Positions 17,515 through 25,505 of a stretch of 64,000 nt of DNA are shown here, piece by piece. Both the position numbers and the translations under genes were made by a program. The notes below the pieces were generated by a model. The model had not been told where the DNA came from, did not search any database, and saw only the letters and a program-made list of their open reading frames with translations. Numbering within the stretch: position 1 is the first letter of the stretch; each line of letters begins with the position of its first letter. Source of the stretch: Myxococcus xanthus (GTDB lineage Bacteria > Myxococcota > Myxococcia > Myxococcales > Myxococcaceae); assembly GCF_006402735.1 (NCBI RefSeq), contig NZ_CP017174.1, positions 3,103,001 to 3,167,000 of the forward strand, written 5' to 3'.

Positions 17515-18204
17515 TCAGCGGGCCTGGGCGCTGAAGAGGCGCTGCTCCAACTCGGGGGGCAGCTGGATGAAGTCCTGGACCACCCAGTGCGCGCCGGCCT
17601 TGCGGAGGTCGGCTTCCGGCGCGGCGGTGGTCAATCCCACCACCGTCATGCCGGCTTCGCGGGCGGACATGATGCCCAGGACGGCGTCCTCGAAGGCGAG
17701 GCACTCGGTGGGGGCCACGCCCAGCGCCTTGGCGGCGGCCAGGAAGATGTCCGGGGCGGGCTTGCCGCGCGTCACCTGTTCGGCGCCGACGATGCTCGCG
17801 AAGAGGGGACGGATGCCGAGCCCGTCCAGCACCAGCTCGCGGTTGCCCTGGGGCGCGGCGGTGGCGATGGCCGCCGGGACGTGGGCCTCCCTCAGGCGCT
17901 GGATGAAGGCCTCCGCGCCCCGGTGCAGTTTCATGTGCGGCCGGTACAGGGTGCGGTAGTGATTCTCCTTCTCCTCGGCGATGCGCTCCACTTCGTCCGG
18001 GGCCACCGGGCGGCCGAGCAGTTCGGGGATGATCTCCTCGTTCTTCCTGCCGGCGAAGTGGCTCTGGAAGTCGTCGGCGGTCAGCGTCAAGCCCAGCTTC
18101 CGGGCGAACGAGACCCAGGCCTCGTTGTGGAACTGCATGTTGTCGACGAGGGTGCCGTCCATGTCGAAGACGACGGCACGCAGGGGGGCCAGTGCGGAGG
18201 TCAT
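17515..18204 (-). CDS. HAD-superfamily phosphatase/phosphomutase (beta-PGM-like)
   Basis: 229 residues. Motif I is FDMDGTLVD with D14 (nucleophile) and D16, the cap domain is helical (HAD subfamily IA), motif III Lys lies in RGKPAPDIFL, and motif IV is FEDAVLG. Motif II has Ala-Thr (ATAAP). Resembles beta-phosphoglucomutase and YqaB-type sugar-phosphate phosphatases; the two cannot be separated here. ATG 18204 is preceded by GGGGAA at good distance; an upstream start at 18255 would add 17 residues of low similarity. Divergent from the HIBYL-CoA hydrolase gene. Confidence 0.85.
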   Translation of the reverse strand: MTSALAPLRAVVFDMDGTLVDNMQFHNEAWVSFARKLGLTLTADDFQSHFAGRKNEEIIPELLGRPVAPDEVERIAEEKENHYRTLYRPHMKLHRGAEAFIQRLREAHVPAAIATAAPQGNRELVLDGLGIRPLFASIVGAEQVTRGKPAPDIFLAAAKALGVAPTECLAFEDAVLGIMSAREAGMTVVGLTTAAPEADLRKAGAHWVVQDFIQLPPELEQRLFSAQAR

Positions 18205-18284
18205 GCGTTCCCCATAGCGCGTCTGCCCCCGCGGTGGGCCAATGAATCCACCCAAGGGACTGCTCGCCTGATATCCCCGGCGCC

Positions 18285-19367
18285 ATGACGGACGACCTTC
18301 TGCTCGAGACGCGTGGCGCGGTAGGCGTGATTACCCTGAACCGGCCCAAGGCCCTGAACGCGCTGAACCTCGGGATGTGCCGCAAGCTGCACCCGGCGCT
18401 CGACGCCTGGGCGGCGGACCCGGCCATTCAGGCCGTGGTCATCCGGGGAGCTGGTGGCCGAGCCTTCTGCGCGGGCGGAGATGTGCGCGCGGTGGCGCTG
18501 TCGGTGGGGGCCGCGTCCGTCAACGAGAAGGAGCGGGTGTCTCGCGAGTTCTTCCGCGCGGAGTACGGGCTGAACCACCGCATCCACTATTTCGGCAAGC
18601 CGTTCATCGCGCTGGTGGACGGCGTCTGCATGGGCGGTGGGCTGGGCCTGTCGATTCACGGCACCCACCGGGTCGTCACCGAGAAGCTGGTGCTGGCCAT
18701 GCCGGAGACGGCCATCGGGCTCTTCCCGGATGTGGGCGGCGGCTGGTTCCTGCCGCGCTTCCCGGGTGAGTCGGGCACGTACCTGGGCCTCACGGGGGCC
18801 CGATGCAGCGCGGCGGACGCGATGTGGCTGGGCTACGCCACGCACCACGTGGAGTCCGCGCGGCTGGAGGCGGTGCTGGACGCGTTGGTAGGCGCGCCCT
18901 GGGGCACCGGCGCGGCGAGCACGGTGGTGGACACGGTGCTGGCAGGCTTCCACGCGGACGCGGGCACGTCGCCGCTGGGCGTGCAGCACGCCGCCATCGA
19001 CCGGTGCTTCGCGGCCGAGCGCGTGGACGACATCCAGCAGGCGCTGGAGGTGGAGGGCACGCCGTGGGCCCAGGAGACGTGGGCCACGTTGCTTCACATG
19101 TGTCCGGCCAGCTTGAAGGTGACGCTGCGCCAGCTCCGGATGGGGCGCACCCGCGACTACGACGAGATGGCCAACGTGGAGTACCGGCTCAGCCAGTCGA
19201 TGACGGTGCGGCCGGACTTCCGTGAGGGCATTCGCGCGGTGCTCGTCGATAAGGACAACAAGCCGCGCTGGCAGCCCACGACGCTGGCGGAGGTCACCGA
19301 AGACATGGTGGAGGCGCTCTTCGCGCCGCTGTCTCACGACACGTGGACGGTGCCGGCGCGCGGGTAG
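18285..19367 (+). CDS. 3-hydroxyisobutyryl-CoA hydrolase (crotonase superfamily)
   Basis: 360 residues, the length of HIBYL-CoA hydrolases rather than the 260 of enoyl-CoA hydratases. Signatures: ITLNRPKALNALN, oxyanion segment AFCAGGDVRA, GGGLGLSIHGTHRV, and MPETAIGLFPDVGGGWFLPR with the catalytic Glu and Asp. It releases 3-hydroxyisobutyrate from its CoA thioester in valine breakdown. In myxobacteria branched-chain amino acid degradation also feeds iso-fatty acid supply; that link is general knowledge. Convergent with the DUF523 gene, nine bases apart. Confidence 0.9.
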   Translation: MTDDLLLETRGAVGVITLNRPKALNALNLGMCRKLHPALDAWAADPAIQAVVIRGAGGRAFCAGGDVRAVALSVGAASVNEKERVSREFFRAEYGLNHRIHYFGKPFIALVDGVCMGGGLGLSIHGTHRVVTEKLVLAMPETAIGLFPDVGGGWFLPRFPGESGTYLGLTGARCSAADAMWLGYATHHVESARLEAVLDALVGAPWGTGAASTVVDTVLAGFHADAGTSPLGVQHAAIDRCFAAERVDDIQQALEVEGTPWAQETWATLLHMCPASLKVTLRQLRMGRTRDYDEMANVEYRLSQSMTVRPDFREGIRAVLVDKDNKPRWQPTTLAEVTEDMVEALFAPLSHDTWTVPARG

Positions 19368-19376
19368 GGGCCGTCG

Positions 19377-20045
19377 CTAGAGGTCCTCGTCACTGAGGAC
19401 GGTGATGCCCTTGGCGCGAAGCAGCGCCGTGGTGATGCCTTCGCCCGTGCGGAGCTGGCCGGACTCGTAGACCCGCTGGCTGCCGCACGACGGGCTCTTC
19501 TCCTTCAGCAGCGCCACCGTCGCGCCGAAGCGTTGAGCCGCTTCGAGCGCGAGCCGGGCGCCCTGCTGGAAGGCTTCCGTCCGGTCGATGCCCGCGTCGC
19601 GCTCCACTGCGACGGCTCGCCCGGCCCAGACGTCCACCCCCGTGCCTCCGCGCAGGTCGACGGGAGGACGCGGTACGGGCAGGCCCGAGGCCACTTCCGG
19701 GCACACGGGGATGACGTCCTTGTCCGCCAGCGCCGCGAGGACGCGCTCGGAGCGCTGGGAGCGGCCGTCGTACCGGCAGGCCTCGCCCAGTAGACAGGCG
19801 CTGACCAGCACCACGCGGGCTTCCTGGACCGCGGTGACTCGTTCGGCCTGCGAGGGCAGGGCGGTTGAGCCTTGCCCGTCTCGTGGCTGCGCAGGGCCGC
19901 TCATGGGCCCGGTGGACTGGCGCTCGTCGGTCAGCCCTTCGTTGCTCAGCCCCAAGGCGGCCTCCGTTGGATGGACAGCGCCAGCATCTCCCGAGGAGAC
20001 GCCGGGGCGCGCCGGCTCTTGGTCAAGCGCCTTCGGTCCGCTCAC
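19377..20045 (-). CDS. DUF523 family protein with N-terminal extension
   Basis: 222 residues. The DUF523 domain starts near residue 78 (VLVSACLLGEACRYDG), then CPEVASGLPVPRPP and LKEKSPSCGS; conserved cysteines include C84 and C90. Domain function is not established. The first about 75 residues are low-complexity (Gly, Pro, Ser, Gln) and unlike the family. The GTG at 20045 overlaps the purN stop (GTGA), typical of a coupled operon purM-purN-this gene. A start at an internal codon near residue 48 or 70 would give the normal family length, so the extension may not be translated. Confidence 0.82.
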   Translation of the reverse strand: MSGPKALDQEPARPGVSSGDAGAVHPTEAALGLSNEGLTDERQSTGPMSGPAQPRDGQGSTALPSQAERVTAVQEARVVLVSACLLGEACRYDGRSQRSERVLAALADKDVIPVCPEVASGLPVPRPPVDLRGGTGVDVWAGRAVAVERDAGIDRTEAFQQGARLALEAAQRFGATVALLKEKSPSCGSQRVYESGQLRTGEGITTALLRAKGITVLSDEDL

Positions 20046-20716
20046 GCCGATTCGACCGTCGCGCCGGGATTCCGAAGCGCCAACTCACCCTCCGTGGCCC
20101 GCGCCTCCACGCGCGTCCGCGCCGCGTCCAGGGTGACCTTGCCCGTCACGGCGAGCCGCACGGCCAGCGGATAGAGCCGGTGCTCCTCCGCGAGGATTCG
20201 CGAGCTCAGCGCCTTCTCGTCGTCGTCCGGCAGCACCGGCACGGCCGCCTGCGCGATGATGGGCCCCGTGTCGGTGCCCGCGTCCACGAAGTGCACCGTG
20301 CACCCGGCCACCTTCACGCCGCGCTCCAGCGCCTGTCGCTGCGCATGCAGGCCCGGGAAGGCGGGCAGCAGCGACGGGTGGATGTTCAGCACCCGCCCCG
20401 CGTAGTGGCCCAGGAAGTCCGCGCTCAGCAGGCGCATGAACCCCGCCAGGCACACCCACTCCACGTTCGCCGCGCGCAGCGTGTCCAGCAGGGCCTTCTC
20501 GAAGTCCGCCTTCGCGGCGTGGGCCTTGTGGTCCACCACCTTGGCCGTCACGCCCGCCTTGCGCGCCCGCTCCAGCGCGAACGCGGTGGGGACGTTGGAC
20601 ACCACGCAGGCCACCTCGGCGGGGAAGTCCTCCCGCGCGCAGGCGTCCAGCAGCGCCTGGAGGTTGCTCCCGCTGCCGGACACGAGCACGCCCAGGCGGA
20701 CCCGCTGGCCGCTCAT
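20042..20716 (-). CDS. purN: Phosphoribosylglycinamide formyltransferase
   Basis: Transfers a formyl group from 10-formyl-tetrahydrofolate to GAR in purine synthesis. 224 residues. [14 protein letters not shown] binds the phosphate of GAR. The catalytic triad positions are N111 and H113 ([10 protein letters not shown]) and D149 (DAGTDTGPI). The ATG overlaps the purM stop (ATGA) and its own stop overlaps the DUF523 start, so three genes form a tight operon. The start is fixed by the family's N-terminus and the overlap. Confidence 0.95.
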   Translation of the reverse strand: MSGQRVRLGVLVSGSGSNLQALLDACAREDFPAEVACVVSNVPTAFALERARKAGVTAKVVDHKAHAAKADFEKALLDTLRAANVEWVCLAGFMRLLSADFLGHYAGRVLNIHPSLLPAFPGLHAQRQALERGVKVAGCTVHFVDAGTDTGPIIAQAAVPVLPDDDEKALSSRILAEEHRLYPLAVRLAVTGKVTLDAARTRVEARATEGELALRNPGATVESA

Positions 20717-21750
20717 GGGGCGATGACCGCCGTGGCCTCGCCCTGGCCTGCTTCCACGCGGCCGACCTCGAAGGCCTGCACGCCCCGGCCGCTCAGCACG
20801 CTCAGCGCCTGGGCGACGTCTTCCTGCGCCACGACGAGGATGAGCCCCAGGCCCATGTTGAACGTGCTGAACATCTCGTCGCGGGCCACGCTCCCCAGCT
20901 TCGCGATGAGGTCGAAGATGGGCGGCTTGGGCCACGTCTTCTCGCTCAGCACCGCGCGCGTGCCGTCCGGCAGGCAGCGGGGCAGGTTGCCCGGAATGCC
21001 GCTGCCGGTGATGTGCGCCAGGCCCTTCACCTTCACCGCCTGGAGCAGCGCCAGCACGTCCTTCACGTAGATGCGCGTGGGCTCCAGCAGCGCGTCCACG
21101 AGCGGCCGGTCCAGGCCCTCGGGCGTCGAGTCCAGGGCCAGCTTCCCGTCGTCCAGCAGCACCTTGCGCGCAAGCGAGTAGCCGTTGCTGTGCAGGCCAG
21201 AGGAGGGGAGCCCGATGAGCGCGTCACCCGGCTTCACGCTCTTGCCGTCGATGATGGCCGCGCGCTCCACCACGCCCACGCAGAAGCCCGCGAGGTCGTA
21301 TTCGCCGCGCGCGTAGAAGCCCGGCATCTCCGCTGTCTCGCCGCCCAGCAGGGCGCACCCGGCCTGCTCGCAGCCCAGGGCGATGCCCTTCACCACCTCG
21401 GCGGCGTCGTCGACCTCCAGGCGCCCGGTGGCGAAGTAGTCGAGGAAGAAGAGGGGCTCGGCGCCGCAGGTGAGGATGTCGTTCACCGACATGGCCACCA
21501 GGTCGATGCCCACCGTCCCATGGCGTCCCGCGGCAAAGGCCACCTTCAGCTTGGTGCCCACGCCGTCCGTGCCGGCCACCAGCACCGGCTGCTGGTACTT
21601 GCCTGGCGGCAGGGCGAACAGGCCGCCGAATCCACCCACTCCGCCCATGACTTCAGGGCGCATGGTGCGCGCGGCATGGGGCTTGATGCGCTCGACGAAC
21701 GCGTCGCCGGCCTCGATGTCTACTCCGGACTGCTTGTAGGTCGTTCCCAC
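20713..21750 (-). CDS. purM: Phosphoribosylformylglycinamidine cyclo-ligase (AIR synthetase)
   Basis: 345 residues, the same as E. coli PurM. It converts FGAM to AIR with ATP. Conserved segments: [12 protein letters not shown] at the N-terminus, [52 protein letters not shown] and the C-terminal GGGxP-equivalent [15 protein letters not shown] 21750 is chosen because the family start lies there; the open frame further upstream reads antisense to the Crp-type gene. Divergent from that regulator with 120 bases between them. Confidence 0.95.
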   Translation of the reverse strand: MGTTYKQSGVDIEAGDAFVERIKPHAARTMRPEVMGGVGGFGGLFALPPGKYQQPVLVAGTDGVGTKLKVAFAAGRHGTVGIDLVAMSVNDILTCGAEPLFFLDYFATGRLEVDDAAEVVKGIALGCEQAGCALLGGETAEMPGFYARGEYDLAGFCVGVVERAAIIDGKSVKPGDALIGLPSSGLHSNGYSLARKVLLDDGKLALDSTPEGLDRPLVDALLEPTRIYVKDVLALLQAVKVKGLAHITGSGIPGNLPRCLPDGTRAVLSEKTWPKPPIFDLIAKLGSVARDEMFSTFNMGLGLILVVAQEDVAQALSVLSGRGVQAFEVGRVEAGQGEATAVIAP

Positions 21751-21870
21751 GGGCGGCCTTCTACCCGGCCCCCGCGCCGGTGTCTCGCGTGGCGTGGCGG
21801 CTGTCCCACCGTCGCGCACAGAAAAGGGAATTTGACCGGGCGAGTGTGGGCTGATTGACTCCTTTGCAGG

Positions 21871-22521
21871 ATGGGCGCCGAGGAAACCCTCTTTCAACGT
21901 TTCGGCAAGGAGTTCCCCCAGGGCACCGAGCTCTTCCGCGAGGGAGAAGCCGGCAAGGAGATGTTCGTCATCCAGGCAGGACGGGTGGCCATCTCCAAGC
22001 GGGTCCGTGACGTCGAGAAGGTTCTCGCCGTCCTGGGCCCCGGTGAATTCTTCGGGGAGATGGCCATTATTTCCAACAAGCCGCGCAATGCGTCGGCCAC
22101 GGTCAACGAGGACGCGAGGCTGCTGGTCATCGACCCCAAGACGTTCGAGGGGATGATCCGCGGCAATGCGGAGATCGCCGTCCGGATGATCAAGAAGCTG
22201 GCCGAACGCCTCTCCGAGGCGGACGCCCAGATCGAGAACCTGCTGCACAACGACCCGGCCAGCCGGGTGGTGCACCAGATCATCCATGCCTGCCAGCACC
22301 GGGGCCGTCCCCTGGACGAGGGCGTGGAGTTCGACTTCGCGGTGCGGGAACTGCCGCGCCAGATTGGTGTGGGCGAGCCCGCGGTCCGCGCCGTGGTGGA
22401 CCGGCTGGAGCGTTCCGGTCTGGTCGAGCGGAACGGGGACCGGATGACCGTGCCGGACACGGCCAGGCTGCACGACTTCCTCCAATACCTGGAGATGAAG
22501 TGGAAGTTCGGAGACCTCTAG
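21871..22521 (+). CDS. Crp/Fnr-family cyclic-nucleotide-binding transcription regulator
   Basis: 216 residues. The N-terminal cNMP-binding beta-barrel contains [20 protein letters not shown] and the phosphate-binding cassette region [19 protein letters not shown], with the Glu and Arg seen in cAMP binders. A long dimer helix follows, then a winged HTH ([19 protein letters not shown] near residues 155-190). It has no Fnr-type cysteine cluster. The gene is followed after one base by a class II phosphodiesterase-like gene, so receptor and hydrolase are probably co-expressed. Shares a 120-base divergent region with purM. Confidence 0.87.
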   Translation: MGAEETLFQRFGKEFPQGTELFREGEAGKEMFVIQAGRVAISKRVRDVEKVLAVLGPGEFFGEMAIISNKPRNASATVNEDARLLVIDPKTFEGMIRGNAEIAVRMIKKLAERLSEADAQIENLLHNDPASRVVHQIIHACQHRGRPLDEGVEFDFAVRELPRQIGVGEPAVRAVVDRLERSGLVERNGDRMTVPDTARLHDFLQYLEMKWKFGDL

Positions 22522-22522
22522 C

Positions 22523-23278
22523 GTGAAGCTGCGAGTCCTCGGCTGCCACGGCGGCGAGCTACCCAACTGCAAGAGCACCTGCTTCCTCGTCGATGACGTG
22601 CTGGCGCTCGATGCGGGGGCGCTCACGGGGACGTTGTCGCTGGATGAGCTGTGCCGCGTGGACCATGTCCTGGTGGGGCACAGCCACTTCGACCATGTGA
22701 AGGACCTGCCGCTGATGGCGGACCTGGTCATCGGCCGGCGCGACACCCCGGTCACCATCCACGCCTCGCGCGAGTGCGCCCGGGCCCTGCGCGACAACAT
22801 GTTCAACAACGCGCTCTGGCCGGACTTCACCCGCATCCCGACGAAGCGGCAGCCCGTGCTGCAGATCAAGACGTTCCGGGCCGGGAGCACCTTCCAGGTG
22901 GGCCCCTACACCGTACGAAGCGTGCCGGTGAGCCACCCCGTGGAGTCGTGCGGCTTCATCATCTCCAACGGCAAGAGCGCCCTGGCGATGAGCGGCGACA
23001 CCGGCCCCACGGACAAGCTGTGGAAGGCGCTGAACGAGACGAAGAACCTCAAGGCGCTGCTGCTGGAGACGTCCTTCCCCAACAAGCTCCAGTCGCTGGC
23101 CGACATCTCCGGCCATCTCACGCCGCACACGCTGAGCCTGGAACTCCAGAAGTTCGAGCGCAACGGCGCCTCGGTGCTGCTGTATCACCTCAAGCCCGCC
23201 TTCGTGTCGCAGCTCAAGAAGGAGCTGGCCGAGCTGCCGGTGGAAGTGCTGGAGCTGGGCGATACCTTCGAGCTGTAG
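22523..23278 (+). CDS. Metallo-beta-lactamase-fold hydrolase, class II cyclic-nucleotide phosphodiesterase-like
   Basis: 251 residues. The metal site is H53-S-H55-F-D57-H58 in [19 protein letters not shown] and [19 protein letters not shown] follow. The latter is the type of motif found in class II 3',5'-cyclic-nucleotide phosphodiesterases (yeast PDE1, CpdP) after the metal-binding Asp. It would hydrolyse cAMP or cGMP. The GTG start is one base after the Crp-type stop. The pairing supports a cyclic nucleotide as ligand of the regulator. Another MBL hydrolase activity (for example on RNA or arylsulfates) is possible but less likely. Confidence 0.78.
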   Translation: MKLRVLGCHGGELPNCKSTCFLVDDVLALDAGALTGTLSLDELCRVDHVLVGHSHFDHVKDLPLMADLVIGRRDTPVTIHASRECARALRDNMFNNALWPDFTRIPTKRQPVLQIKTFRAGSTFQVGPYTVRSVPVSHPVESCGFIISNGKSALAMSGDTGPTDKLWKALNETKNLKALLLETSFPNKLQSLADISGHLTPHTLSLELQKFERNGASVLLYHLKPAFVSQLKKELAELPVEVLELGDTFEL

Positions 23279-23305
23279 ACGCGTCGCGCCATACGGAGGG
23301 GTTGA

Positions 23306-23321
23306 CGGCCGAAAGCGGCCG
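23306..23321 (+). promoter_or_regulatory. Stem-loop in the accD leader
   Basis: CGGCCG (23306-23311), loop AAAG, CGGCCG (23316-23321). It lies between a GGAGGGG (23295-23301) and the accD ATG at 23341, which has no Shine-Dalgarno of its own. It may shape translation of accD or mark the end of the upstream gene's transcript. Confidence 0.4.
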
Positions 23322-23340
23322 GATTAACCCCGCCCACCCC

Positions 23341-24192
23341 ATGGCCTGGTTTTCGAAGAAGCCGCGCATCGCTGTCGACACCGAACCGCAAGCCGAGCCC
23401 CGCCCGTCCCGCATGGAGGGCCTGTGGGCGAAGTGCGAGACGTGCGACGAAATCATCTACCGCCAGGAGCTGGAGAAGAACTGGATGGTGTGCCCGCACT
23501 GCGAGCACCACCACTACTGGACGGCTCGCGCTCGGCTGGCGGCGCTGCTGGACCCCGACAGCTTCGAGGAGTTCGACAAGGAGCTGGAGCCGCAGGATCC
23601 GCTCGGGTTCAGTGACTCGAAGAAGTACAAGGACCGGCTGAAGTCCTCCCGGAAGAGCCTGGGCGAGCCGGACGCCTTCATCTCCGGCGTGGGCCGCATC
23701 CAGGGCCACCAGGTGTCAGTGGGCTGCTTCGTCTTCGAGTTCATGGGCGGCTCCATGGGCTCGGTGGTGGGCGAGAAGGTGGCCCGCGTCTTCGAGCGCG
23801 CGCACGAGCTGAAGTGCTCCGCCATCGTCTTCTCCGCGTCGGGCGGCGCGCGCATGCAGGAGGGCATCTTCTCCCTCATGCAGATGGCCAAGACGTCGGC
23901 GGCCATCGCCCGCTTCCGCACCGGCACGCGGCCGTACATCTCCGTGCTGCTCAACCCCACCACCGGCGGCGTCGCGGCGTCCTTCTCGTGGCTGGGCGAC
24001 GTTATTCTCGCCGAGCCCAAGGCCCTCATCGGGTTCGCCGGTCCGCGCGTCATCGAGCAGACCATCCGCCAGAAGCTGCCGGAAGGCTTCCAGCGCTCCG
24101 AGTTCCTGCTGGACCATGGGATGATTGACGCCATCGTCCACCGCAAGGACCTGCGCGCGAAGCTTGGCCAGATTCTAGGGCTGCTGGGCTGA
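23341..24192 (+). CDS. accD: Acetyl-CoA carboxylase carboxyltransferase subunit beta
   Basis: 283 residues. The N-terminal four-cysteine zinc ribbon has C32, C35, C51 and C54 (KCETCDEI and VCPHCEHHHYW). The crotonase-type carboxyltransferase core has FSASGGARMQEG, LLNPTTGGVAASF and GFAGPRVIEQT. With AccA it transfers carboxyl from biotin to acetyl-CoA, the first step of fatty-acid synthesis. Only AccD is encoded here. A TTG at 23302 is in frame and would add 13 residues, but the ATG fits the family start. Directly coupled to folC, as in many bacteria. Confidence 0.95.
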   Translation: MAWFSKKPRIAVDTEPQAEPRPSRMEGLWAKCETCDEIIYRQELEKNWMVCPHCEHHHYWTARARLAALLDPDSFEEFDKELEPQDPLGFSDSKKYKDRLKSSRKSLGEPDAFISGVGRIQGHQVSVGCFVFEFMGGSMGSVVGEKVARVFERAHELKCSAIVFSASGGARMQEGIFSLMQMAKTSAAIARFRTGTRPYISVLLNPTTGGVAASFSWLGDVILAEPKALIGFAGPRVIEQTIRQKLPEGFQRSEFLLDHGMIDAIVHRKDLRAKLGQILGLLG

Positions 24193-25496
24193 GCCCGCCC
24201 CGGACAGCTGAGGAGGCGCTGGCCTTCTTCACGAAGCTCAACCCCTCCGGCATCAAGCTGGGGTTGGAGCGCGTGCAGGAGGCCCTGGCCGCGCTGGGAC
24301 ATCCGGAGCGGCGGTACCCGGCGCTCCACGTCGCCGGGACGAACGGGAAGGGCAGCACCTGTGCCATGACGGCGGCGTCGCTTCATGCCGCCGGGCACCG
24401 CGTGGGCCTCTACACGTCTCCGCACCTGGTGCGCGTCAACGAGCGCATCCGTGTGGACAGCGAGGACATCTCCGACGCGGACTTCGGTTTGCGCATCCTG
24501 GAGGTGTTGGAGCGCTACCCCAGCGCCGTGTCCTCACCCATGACGTACTTCGAGTTCGGCACTGTCGTGGCCTTGTGGCACTTCGCCCAGGTCTGCGTGG
24601 ACGTGGCCGTTCTGGAGACGGGCCTGGGCGGCCGGCTGGACGCGACCACCGCCGCCAGCCCGGTGGTGACGGCGATTACCCCCGTGTCCTTCGACCACAT
24701 GGAGTACCTGGGCGACACGCTGGCGGCCATCGCCGGCGAGAAGGCGGGCATCCTCAAGCCCGGCGTGCCGTGTGTCGTCGCGCGGCAGGCTCCGGAGGCC
24801 CTGGAGGCCATCCTCCGCAAGGCCGAGGAAGTCGGGGCCCCGGTGCGGCTGGAGGGGCGCGACTTCGTGGGCGAGCGTCAGCCAGATGGCGCGCTGTCGT
24901 ACCGCGGGGCGACCTGGTCCCTGGATGGGCTGTCCGTCGCGCTGCGGGGGGCCCATCAGCGGCAGAACGCGGCGGTGGCGCTCGCCTGCCTGGAGGCCTT
25001 GCAGGAGCGCCGCGTCACCGTGCCTCCCGAGGCCGCGCGTGCGGGCCTGGCGTCGGCGTGCTGGCCAGGGCGTCTGGAGGAGGTGGGGCAGCAGCCCATC
25101 CTCCTGCTGGATGGCGCACACAACCCGGCGGGCGTGGAGGTGCTGCTCGCGTCGCTGAAGGACCTCTACCCGGAGCGTCGCATCCACCTCGTCTTCGGGG
25201 TGGTGGGGGACAAGGACCGGGAACCGATGATGCGAGCGCTGTTTCCCGCGTGCGCCTCGGTGCAGCTCACGCCTTTGGAGACGCCTCGCTCGCTGTCTCC
25301 CGAGGCCTACCTGGCAGAGGCGCGCGCGCTGTGCGCGGACGTGACTGCCTGGCCGGATGCGGACGCGGCCCTTGCCGCGGCGCGCAAGCGGGCAGCCGCG
25401 AACGACCTCGTCCTTTGTACAGGTTCACTGTTCCTTGTCGGGATGATGAAGGCTCGCATGTATCGAAACCTTGGCGCGATGCATCAGCCGCCGTAG
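24189..25496 (+). CDS. folC: Folylpolyglutamate synthase/dihydrofolate synthase, probable CTG start
   Basis: Adds glutamate to folates with ATP (Mur-ligase superfamily). Motifs: P-loop VAGTNGKGSTCAMT, LETGLGGRLDATTA, and DGAHNPAGVEVL. The family's N-terminal helix is encoded upstream of the first ordinary start (TTG 24264): EEALAFFTKLNPSGIKLGLERV lies in frame from about 24210. No ATG, GTG or TTG exists between the in-frame stop at 24126 and 24264. A CTG at 24189 overlaps the accD stop as CTGA, the usual coupling geometry, and gives 435 residues. If that is wrong, TTG 24264 gives a form lacking the N-terminal helix. Confidence 0.9.
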   Translation: MSPPRTAEEALAFFTKLNPSGIKLGLERVQEALAALGHPERRYPALHVAGTNGKGSTCAMTAASLHAAGHRVGLYTSPHLVRVNERIRVDSEDISDADFGLRILEVLERYPSAVSSPMTYFEFGTVVALWHFAQVCVDVAVLETGLGGRLDATTAASPVVTAITPVSFDHMEYLGDTLAAIAGEKAGILKPGVPCVVARQAPEALEAILRKAEEVGAPVRLEGRDFVGERQPDGALSYRGATWSLDGLSVALRGAHQRQNAAVALACLEALQERRVTVPPEAARAGLASACWPGRLEEVGQQPILLLDGAHNPAGVEVLLASLKDLYPERRIHLVFGVVGDKDREPMMRALFPACASVQLTPLETPRSLSPEAYLAEARALCADVTAWPDADAALAAARKRAAANDLVLCTGSLFLVGMMKARMYRNLGAMHQPP

Positions 25497-25505
25497 ATTC
25501 AAGAC

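Noticed and set aside
20713-22890. Very long minus-strand frame containing purM
   Set aside because: Only the part from 21750 matches PurM; the rest is antisense to the Crp-type and MBL genes.
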